Of a stretch of DNA of 64,000 nucleotides, positions 35,914 through 64,000 are shown in pieces. A program made the translations under genes and the position numbers. This DNA is from Sphaerolaimus hirsutus (taxonomy: Eukaryota; Nematoda; Chromadorea; Monhysterida; Sphaerolaimidae): positions 20,756,315 through 20,820,314 of the forward strand of contig OZ038454.1 in NCBI GenBank assembly GCA_964036195.1, read 5' to 3'. The notes beneath the pieces are model-generated. The model did not search any database. It was given only the letters and a program-made list of their open reading frames with translations, and was not told where the DNA came from. Positions within the stretch are counted from its first letter, which is position 1, and every line of letters starts with the position of its first letter.

Positions 35914-38900
35914 ATGGATAATGATACTAATGAATTCAAACGTATGATTGATTCCTTGCACGAAGCATTTACCACGGCGTTTTTCGATGTCCAACGGGTA
36001 AATCCTTGGTGCTTTTTAATTCGACTTGAATTTAAATTTTACGGATATAAAATTGACTGCGTTCTGTGTAAAGAATGTAAAAGTGATGAAAAACCGCTGG
36101 GATGGGGCCATCTCGCCTTTCGGAAGATGACGCTAGGAACCACGGCGCCACTTTGACAGGGCGCCATGACACCGTTCCATCACCAGGGAGCAGTTCCGCC
36201 CCTGTGAAGTGTCAAATGTCATAAAATGCCATTCAACGAAAATGTTACTGAATTTTGACACTTTGCAACACATTGAGAAGTTTGCATGACATTATTCTTG
36301 ACATTTGACACTTGTCTAGTGGTGTAAAAAGCGCCACGCGCCAAAGCGCCATGACGCTTTTCCGAAACTCTGCGCCAAACACCAGAAGCGCCATGGCGCT
36401 TTTTGCTTTCCGGTGCTTTTACATCACTACCGTATTTCTCCGTGTAAAGGACCCCCCGTGCACAACACCCGGGGTGTTACACAGCTGCATAGCACCCCGG
36501 GGTGCTATGCTAGGTTTCAAAAAATCACCCAATTTGAATTGCTTAAATATCGTGCACGGCGCGCGCCACTCATTGTAATTCCGCGGCATGCATTTTTCCA
36601 CTACATTGCTGCACGCTGGGAACCAAAAAAAGCCTAAATATGTAGGGACGTGTATTTGAAGGCGTTTTGGAAGTTGAATCCACTGAATTTGGAGGTGTTT
36701 CCGTGTATAACATCCCCTGATCTAAAACCCGGGGGTTATACAAGTAAAAAAAAAGTTTGCTGGAAAGGGTCTCAAATTTGTATAGCACCCGGGTGCTTTA
36801 CACGGAGAAATACAGTACACTTGACTTCGCACTGCGTGACTGGAACCTCAAACGTAAAATAAGTTTCCAGATCCGACGTATATTATCTGAATACAAGAGC
36901 AACGAATCGGACTGGGGCCGCTACACGCTGCAATCAGCTGACAATCGCTACACGAGAAATTTGGTCACCAGCGATGTCGCTTCAGCTGGACGGGTTTGTG
37001 GGCACCAGAGTTGTTGAAAGTACTGAACTTTTTCAAAATAAATGTAAACCTGAAGTATTTTTTTTACGTACCCCTGAGTACAGGAAGTATTTTTTTACTT
37101 TTACGCTGTGTAAAGGGTAAATACCAGTATTTTTACGCGAAGGGGGGACGTGAAAGTATAATTTTTTCTCGATTTTGCACCTAGGAAGCTGTAAAAATGA
37201 GTGAAACTGAGAGTCATTGCAAATTTACCATTTCCGCTGCCATTTTTGCAGCCGGTTGATTAGTTTCAGTGGTTGTTGCTTTTTATACACAAGAATTTTG
37301 GGGATGGTCCGACCGTAAAGTAGGGGGTGCTACTTTAGGCCGGGCATCATTACGGCAGAGTTGTTAAAAGTACTGAACTTTTTTCAAAGTAAACGTAAAC
37401 GTAATGTATTTTATTTTTAGTCACACCTGAATACAGAAAACGTAAAGTAAAAAGTTTCTACTTTTACGCGTGTAAAAGGTGAGTAAACGTAAATATCTGT
37501 AAATACTCGTTTTCTTTACTCGCGTACCTTCAAAAAGTACGCGAGTAACTGAGTATCGGTATTGTTTCGGGAGGAAACGTAAACGTATTTACGCAGCACT
37601 CGAGTATACGTATTTATCGAGTAAACGTAAATACGTTTGTACAACTATGCATTACGGCCGGATTTACTTTACGGCCGGGTTTACTTTACGGCCGAGATCT
37701 CGCCTTAACGCAGTACTGTTTTGTTTGTTTGCAGTGTGAAAACAACTAAATATGTGTGTTGGGCACATGGGCGGTCCATCGGCCGCACAGTTCGGAATTT
37801 GATTTGTCACACCCCTGCGGATATAGCTTTCTCTATCGGTGGATCTTTCACATGCTCAAATTCAACAGAAAGCGGTAACATTCCTCGAATATCGCTTAGT
37901 GTAATATATATGTAAAAAAAGTAAAATAAATGTAAAAAATAGCTAATTTCTTGTTCCTAGTGCTTGATGTCGAAAGCATTAAGTACTCAAAAAATGTCGG
38001 GGGAGGGGGGCGAAACGTCCACATTGCGTTAAAATCAATATTTTCCAAAAAAGCCCCCCCCCCCACCTCAAAAGCATCCAAAACACCACTCCCCAGTACA
38101 ACATCATGGTGCTGCACTGGCCCGGGGGGTCGGCGAGCGGCGTGCACGACCACAGCGGCGCCGGTTGCTTCGTCAAGGTGCTCGCCGGCCGCTTGCAGGA
38201 GACCCTCTACGAGGCACCCCCGCCCTGCTGCCCCGGTGGCAGTCCCGCGCCCTGTAGAGTGCCCTGTGATAGGTGAAATGTCATGGAAGGTGTCTGAAGT
38301 CATGTAAAATGCTCTGGAAAGTGGCAAACGAGTTTGTCATTTTCCACGGCATTTCACATGACTATTGACATTTTCCGGGGCATTTTACATGACTTTTGAC
38401 ATTTTACAGGGTCTAGGAGTGCCTCCCAGGGAGACCCCTCGTGCAGAAGCATGCCAATGTGTACCACAGTGATGCAGTAACTTATATAGATGGTCAGGTT
38501 TTATATGGGGATGGCCTTTTCTCTCGCGTGGAATGTCGGAGATATTTACGAATTTCGAACTCTTTTTTTTGTTTTAGGCGCAAATAAAGTTTAACGCCTT
38601 TCAGACACGATGGGCATCCACAAAATGGGCAACCCGGACGTCCGGCTGCCGGCCGTGTCGCTGCACGTTTACGTTCCAGCTTTTGAGCAGGTGCCACTTG
38701 CGCACTTTGTCAAGTGACAGGAAAGGTCGCAATTGCAGTGGCGCTGACATATTTATTAATCCCGCGGAGCGTGATATCATGTGGCAGTCCCGCACCCTGT
38801 AAACTGCAAAGTTAAGTGTAGTGTCAAATGCCATGTGAAATGTCAATAAAAGATTTTATTACTGAGCTTTTGAGATCTCACATGACATTCGACAAATTTG

Positions 38901-39355
38901 TAAGAGATTTTGCATGAAATTTGACACTTTAAACTTTACATCTTTAAACTCTTAAACTTTACAAGGTGCGGGACTGCCCCCACATCATAGAGTTTACCCA
39001 TAGTATACATCATAGAGTATACCCTAAGATATCCCCCTCTGGGGTCTTAATCGAGCAATTTCTTAGAGGGATTTTTTTGCATAACTACGACTTGTTCTAC
39101 GTCGTCACTCGACAAAGTGTGCAATCGCCCCAGTGCCACGTGTTCGATCAACGCACGAGCGAGCCGCGGACTGTGCGATTCACATTTTGGTCGCACTTTG
39201 GCACCCTCAGAGACAGACAGGCCAGTGGGGTTCTTATGCTCCCCGTGAACATTGGGCATGCATTTGTATTTTTTATTTCATTATTATTGAATTGGCACTA
39301 CAAAAATACCGTATTACCTCGAATTATCCCCCCTCAAAATTGGCTCGGGAAATAA
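35914..39355 (+). CDS. CDO1: Cysteine dioxygenase
   Basis: Exons: 35914-35997, 36871-36993, 38097-38235, 38430-38492, 38605-38690, 39134 onward. The enzyme oxidises L-cysteine to cysteine sulfinate in the cytosol with a mononuclear iron. The iron ligands His86, His88 (VHDHSGAGCF) and His142 are present. So are Cys93, which in the mammalian enzyme cross-links to Tyr157, and its partner Tyr159 in SLHVY with the Ser and His of the catalytic triad. The RYTRNL arginine is also kept. The conserved part ends near FGTLRDRQASG. The open frame then runs to TAA at 39355, adding residues partly encoded by a transposon end. A donor near 39224-39231 joined to an exon at 42180 is a good alternative. Intron 3 (38236-38429) is exactly a family A element. 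Confidence 0.92.
36190..36316. mobile_element. Decayed family A copy in CDO1 intron 1
   Basis: It has end-like CAGTTCCGCCCCTGTGAAG and an inner palindrome of GTCAAATGTCAT and GACATTTGACAC. The right end is degraded. Confidence 0.5.
36317..36429. mobile_element. Short element, core word GCGCCATGGCGC
   Basis: The ends TAGTGGTGTAAAAAGCGCC and GGTGCTTTTACATCACTA are inverted repeats, and the core is GCGCCA words. The same ends bound the interrupted copy at about 34116-34936. Confidence 0.6.
36428..36817. mobile_element. TACCGTATTTC-end element, core of CCCGGGGTGTTACAC words
   Basis: It starts TACCGTATTTCTCCGTGTAA and ends TTACACGGAGAAATACAGTA with TA borders, abutting the previous element. It ends 53 bp before CDO1 exon 2. 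Confidence 0.65.
38236..38429. mobile_element. Family A element forming CDO1 intron 3 (introner)
   Basis: The 194-bp intron starts GTGGCAGTCCCGCGCCCTGT and ends GGGTCTAGGAGTGCCTCCCAG. Both TIRs sit at the splice sites. The borders read CCCCGG and CCCAGG, a 5-of-6 match that fits a decayed target duplication. Exon phase (1) is kept, and the joined codons give CCPGRPLVQK in the CDO frame. Confidence 0.88.
38782..38980. mobile_element. Family A element inside CDO1 intron 5
   Basis: The ends TGGCAGTCCCGCACCCTGTA and AAGGTGCGGGACTGCC form the family TIR. This copy sits in the middle of an intron, so it is an ordinary insertion and not the intron itself. I see no clean target duplication. Confidence 0.7.
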
Positions 39356-41998
39356 TAACCCCCCTCGAAATACCCCCCTCCGGGATGCTGCACATCATGT
39401 ATGCGATGTACATGGATGTATTTATTACTGCTAATTTGCACTGCAGCTACACAGACTAGTTTGTAGCTATCTACTTGGTCCGGCTGAAAAGTCCCCGAGC
39501 AGCGCTCGCCACTCGCGCTAGGGCTAAGCTACGGTCATAAAATTTTGACAGGTTAAGATATCAGGTGTTTTGAGTTTTCACCTAAAATTTTACCCTCCTA
39601 GCTCCACCCACTGCAGAACTGTGGGGGTTACAATTTCGGTCATTTTGTACTGATGTAAACACCTTCCCGGACAAGTTCACCACCCATTTTTTCATTTCAT
39701 TTTGAACGCAATATCTCCGTCCATGGGGGTGTTATAAGGCTGAAACTTTGTATATATAAAGTTGTAAGACCCCCTCACTCCCCAACAATGGGGGGAGGTG
39801 CGGCGACTCACTACAGGGTGGGTCGTTCTATATGCAACAATTTTTGTGGCGTTTTTGGTGTCCCAAGCAAGTTCACCACCCACTTGATTAGCTATACTTT
39901 GAAGGCTATATCTCCAGCTGTGAGGGCGGTAGAAAGCTGAAATTTGGGGGATGTCTTGCCAACAACCCCCCTCACAATACACCAGTGGGGCGGCTGCCGA
40001 CGACCCACTATAGCATGGGTCACTGCATATAAAGTTGATAATTTTTTAAGAACAGCCCAAGTGTCAGAAACAAGTTCGCCACCCAACTGCATTACAAAAA
40101 AATGTTGTGAGAACATACCTGATATAAAATTGAATCAGATTTGAACCCTAGTTCTGCTCATAAAAATTTTTTCAGTAGGGCACCCACCCTGTCCCATAAA
40201 CAGCAGACAGAAAATTTCACTTTAAACCAATTTTTTGTATCACACTTAAAAAGTTGGTTTACAAAGTTCACTAGGGGAGGGTCTAAGGTTCAAAGTTATG
40301 TAAACAACATAACCTCTAAAATGCTTCCATAAGGAAATTTATTTGGTGTGAATGAAAAAGTGAAAATTGTGTCAAATTTTGTTCCTGAAATGACATCATT
40401 TTGATATCATAGAATTCACCCCAAGTAAATTTCTTTATGAAGGCATTTTAGAGGTTATGTTGTTTACATAACTTTGAACCTTAGACTATTCTCTAGTGAA
40501 CTTTGTAAACCAACTTTGTAAGTGTGAAACAAAAAAATGGTTTAAAGTGAAATTTGCATTCTACCATTTATGGGACAGGAAGGGTGCCCTACTGAAAAAA
40601 AATTTTATGGCTGAAATAAGTGTTCCAACCCGATTCAGTTTTATATTAGGTATGTTGTTGCAACATTTTTTCAATGCAGCTGGGTGATAAACTTGTTTTG
40701 GGACACTTGGGCTGTTTTTAGAAAATGGTCAACTTTATATGCAGTGACCCATGCTTTAGTGGGTCGTTGGCAGCCGCCCCACTGGTGTATTGTGAGGGGG
40801 GTTGTTGGCAAGACATCCCCCAAATTTCAGCTTTATACCCCCATCACAGCTGGAGATATGGCTCTCGTAGTGTAGCCAATCAAGTGGGTGGTGAACTTGT
40901 TTGGGACACCAAAAACGCCAAAAAAATTGTTGCATATAGGGCGACCCACCCTGTAGTGAGTCGCCGCACCTCCCCCATTGTTGGGGAGTAGAGGGGTCTT
41001 ACAACTTTATATATACAAAGTTTCAGCTTTATAACACCCCCATGGACGGAGATATTGCATTTGAAGTGAAATAAAAAAATGGGTGGTGAACTTGTCCGGG
41101 AAGGTGTTTACAAATGATGCTCTAGCTCAATGCTGCCTTAAGTTGTCATCATGAAACTTTGGCTAGTAAGCCACCAGTGTTGGCAATGTGCTGATAGTAT
41201 TCGACATTTTCATCAACATCATTGATATTAAGGTAAAATAAATATGCAGATCAGGGTGATGTGCAAGAAACGTGGGAACTGTGATGGATGTTTTTGGTGA
41301 TCATCTGAGATCATGTTGTATTGCAGTGATTTTAATGTTGTTTTGAAATGTGCAGTAAATTAATCATGTGAAAAAAATTTCCCTAGGTTTCATTACTAAT
41401 CTGTAGGGGACACATGACCTGTGTTCAACAGCAGTGTGCATGCAAAATGCATCCTGTATTAACCAACTGTAGAGGCAGAATGATGAATTTGGTAGTGACA
41501 GTCATGACAATATGGACTAGGTTTATGATATCATAGCTGATGTTGGTTAGTTCTGGCATATTGTCAACACTGGTGGCTTACACTAGCCAAAGTTTCATGA
41601 TCACAACTTAAAGCATCATTGAGATAGAGCACCATTTGTATATCAGTACAAAATGACCGAAATTGTAACCCCCACAGTTACACAGTGGGTGGAGATAAAG
41701 AGGTAAAATTTTAGGTGAAAACTCAAAACACCCTGATATCTTAACCTGTCAAAATTTTATGACCGTAGCTTACCCCTAGCGCGAGTGGCGAGCACTGTTC
41801 GGGGACTTTTCAGCCGGACCAAGTACATTTTTATGCCCAAATATATCCTGTTTGTACACATTTACTGCCTGTTTTGGGTACGCCAATGCCTACTATTTAC
41901 TACGATCCTCACGAAAATTACTGACGAAAATAATAAACCCCCGTCAAATTTTGCTGGCGAAATAATAAATCCCCATGGGCGTATTTCGAGGTGCGAGG
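39307..41998. mobile_element. TACCGTATT-end element split by a large foldback
   Basis: The left part (TACCGTATTACCTCG, then C-run words) ends at 39471. The right part (41826 to about 41998) has matching AATAATAAATCCCC and GTATTTCGAGG. Between them sits the foldback at 39474-41823. The left end overlaps the readthrough C-terminus of CDO1. Confidence 0.6.
39474..41823. mobile_element. Foldback element about 2.35 kb with TA duplication and a nested foldback
   Basis: It starts CTTGGTCCGGCTGAAAAGTC and ends GACTTTTCAGCCGGACCAAG, flanked by TA (39472-39473, 41824-41825). The arms are long and mirrored around about 40380. The right arm alone holds a second palindromic insert (41111-41638, ends CAAATGATGCTCTAG / GAGCACCATTTG with TA). 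Confidence 0.75.
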
Positions 41999-42179
41999 TT
42001 GGATGCGCGTGAAGAAGCCTCTGTGAAGACATTTGATTTTACTGGAGTGTGCAGCGACTATTTTGTCGATATAATTTTTATCAGCGATTGGTTTTTTTTT
42101 CATTGGAAATTTACGATTAACGAACAATGAGTAATTTTTGATGTCCACCGTATCACATACAATTTCTCTTCGTGTGCAG

Positions 42180-42215
42180 GCGTCCCGGAGCGTCAGCAAA
42201 GAGAGCATGTATTAA
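42180..42215 (+). CDS. Candidate last exon of CDO1
   Basis: After a good acceptor (CTTCGTGTGCAG) the phase-0 frame reads ASRSVSKESMY and stop. Joined to a phase-0 donor at 39229/39230, it would give a C-terminus close in length to known CDO proteins. It would also avoid translating the transposon end at 39307 onward. Phase 1 from 39224 is also open (VPERQQREHVLNECD). The choice needs transcript data. Confidence 0.35.
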   Translation, partial: ASRSVSKESMY

Positions 42216-43266
42216 ATGAATGTGATTAAGTGATGTACAAATCAACTAACTTTTGCAAATATATTAACCATACACCACTAGACCACAGTCATGTCTGAAA
42301 AGTTCACTCCAATCAACTACTACAAGTGTGAAAATGTTCCATCAGAGTGATTTTAGTTTCAGTGCATCGTGAATACACCAAGAAGTGAATGAATATTTTT
42401 AGAATAAACATTTATGTAAACATTATAGTTGTACAAATAGAAATAATTTCCAACAATGAGCATTCAGCGAATGGTGGTTATAAAATACTTTCCTAGAGTA
42501 ACTAAATATGAATGTCCAACAAAAATAAACTTAATCAGCCGATATGCAGAGCTCTTTGATCTTCTTGATCTTTGTATTTAGATACATCTACATATTTATC
42601 AACAGAAAATGTGATCCCTGAGTTGAAATAGAACCCAGTATGGCTATAAATGTCCAGAACAACAGTATGGAAATGAAGACTTGATCATTATACATACCGC
42701 AAATCCTCGAATAACTCCCCCTGTTTACGAGGTGAGGAAAAATTAACCCCCCCTCTCTTGAATAACTTCCCCCTCTGGATGAAACGGATACAATACAAAA
42801 ATGGAAAACAATATTAGCGCACCACAGCGACATGACGTGTATGCAGTGTGTACACATCTTCTCGTTGTTGGACAGTTAAATACCGTAATTACATGAGTTG
42901 ACAGACTGCACCCATACAATGAATTAAGTCTAAATTTTCTGAGGAAAAAATAAGTCCCCCTCGAATAACCCCCCCCCCCCCCCCTCAAAAACGTTTGGCG
43001 AAAAAATAACTCCCCTGGGGTCTTATTCGAGGATTTAGGCTACATAAATTAGGCAGCTATATTTCTATAGGTAGGTTATTTCTATAGGTAGCTATTTCTA
43101 AACCTAATTACAAGCGGTAATAAAATTTCTAAATAACATTGTCTTCATACTAATATCTCTCTAGAATCCTCTAGAAATTCTAAAAAAATTCAAACAAATA
43201 CTGTTCACGAAATCAACTGTGTGCAGATATTCTTTTGGTAGACTTATTTTCATGAGCCGAACATTG
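42216..43266. other. Intergenic region between CDO1 and PRKAA 3' ends
   Basis: It holds a C-run element (42695-43042, CCGCAAATCCTCGAATAACT / GGATTTAGGC, TA borders) and otherwise A/T-rich unique sequence. CDO1 and PRKAA converge here, so it should contain both 3' UTRs. I see no exon. Confidence 0.5.
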
Positions 43267-62941
<19,675 letters not shown>

Positions 62942-64000
62942 CTGGGAAAAGTAGAAATTATGGTTACCGTACCATATTCCCTAGAAATGCCCCCACGGGG
63001 TTTATTTTTTCAGTGTGCAAATTTTGAGGGGTAATTCGAGGGGGGTTCTTTTTCATAAGCTCGCTCAGACCTGGCGGTATTTCGACGGGGGCATTTCAAG
63101 GTAATACGGTATATGGTTAAGTTAAGGAAGCTGTATGAGTGGAGACCATGTTATTGCATGTGAACCAGTGTCATGAATTTTCACCAGCTGCTTTTTACTC
63201 AACCAAATTCCACTATGGCAAACTGCCAAGTTTTACTGATCTCACACCTACTCGTTGGATGAGCGACAAAGTAAGGCAACGGAAAAGCGACTACCGATTG
63301 AATTCGCAACGCACAATGGTGAATTCACCGAAGTGAATATCACAGGTGTACGCTACGTCAATTAAGTTAGCTTTTTAGCGAATGGCGTTTTTATCAACGC
63401 ACTAGCAATTAGTTGAATTCTAATTTACACCAAGGGGTCCGAAGTTTTTTAGAAGAGATTTTATTTTAGGCGATTTTTAGACTCAGAATTCACACATTCA
63501 GATAGAACACAGGGAACACACTGAGAATGAGTTTCTAACCAGCGGCACAAAACCTTCGAAAACACTCCAAGAAATAAAACCGAAGCAATTTCGACTGAAT
63601 CGACCCCTACTCTAAATTACGGTACGCTTTTATACGCAACAACATAAGCCAAGTCCAGACAACACTTCCACATACCACGAGAAGCATGCTTACAGCCGAT
63701 TTGACGGACACACGGAATTTGAAAATGGGCATACCTAAAATTATTCACGGCGTCAGTTTACAGGATATGTCGATCAAAGTACACAAAAACACAAAGAATT
63801 CACGCGCAAAAAATGGATGGGAACGGGAACGAGTACGAAAATAGAAAATGAACGAATGCGAGAAGAATAAAAAGAACAGGGAAAACACAAGAGATACTGT
63901 AAAAACTTGTTTTAGCGCGAAAAAATGGCGGGCGATTTAAAAATTACTCAGCGAATTCTACCGAAAATCCAAAACCACCTCCACGAACGGGGAAACACAC
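62942..64000. other. Upstream intron of PRKAA
   Basis: It contains a TACCGTA-end element (62965-63111) and otherwise unique sequence. A search by eye for the kinase glycine loop on the minus strand found nothing convincing, so the first coding exon(s) are probably outside the window. Confidence 0.45.

Noticed and set aside
63441..63620. Minus-strand LGVFSKV as the missing AMPK glycine-loop exon
   Set aside because: It lacks the GxGxxG spacing, and the flanking residues do not match AMPK. The real exon is probably outside the window.

Overview
The window is animal nuclear DNA, very probably from an invertebrate. Four conserved animal genes can be traced exon by exon: a KCMF1-type zinc-finger E3 ligase, a choline/ethanolamine phosphotransferase, cysteine dioxygenase and the AMPK alpha catalytic subunit. 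Introns are numerous and crowded with non-autonomous transposons. One 200-N assembly gap lies at 15668-15867. I cannot name the species. Transposon-derived introns plus one or two apparently non-GT splice donors recall what is reported for larvacean tunicates, but that is only an inference.

Layout: KCMF1 runs on the minus strand from its start codon at 12771 off the left edge. Head to head with it, 295 bp away, starts an unrecognised plus-strand gene (13067-20622, about 337 aa) whose exon phases all agree. Two orphan terminal-exon candidates follow (22506-22649, 23961-24056). CEPT1 (26834-32403) and CDO1 (35914 to 39355 or about 42215) are on the plus strand. PRKAA (AMPK alpha) runs on the minus strand from beyond the right edge to its stop at 43267. 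Its largest intron region holds a complete 10.8 kb LTR retroelement (47982-58815) that encodes Gag and no recognisable Pol, and a Cys-rich 60-codon exon not expected in AMPK.

The most interesting system is a TIR element family called family A here (ends like TGGCAGTCCC, then ...CCCTGTAAAATGTCAAATG). Copies form the whole of one intron in CEPT1 and one in CDO1, with GT at the 5' end of the element and AG in the flanking target duplication. Another copy supplies a PRKAA 3' splice site, and another interrupts the first coding exon of the orphan gene. This is the behaviour of introner elements.

A second striking class is a set of hAT-like elements (TAGGG...CCCTA ends, mostly exact 8-bp target duplications). 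They share termini, but each has a core of a different short word repeated in both orientations (GATCCC, ATATCGAT, CGGTTCT, AAAGCGC, TTTTCCG and others). A TA-duplicating group (TACCGTATTTC ends) shows the same pattern of shared ends and exchangeable cores. Several elements are nested two or three deep.
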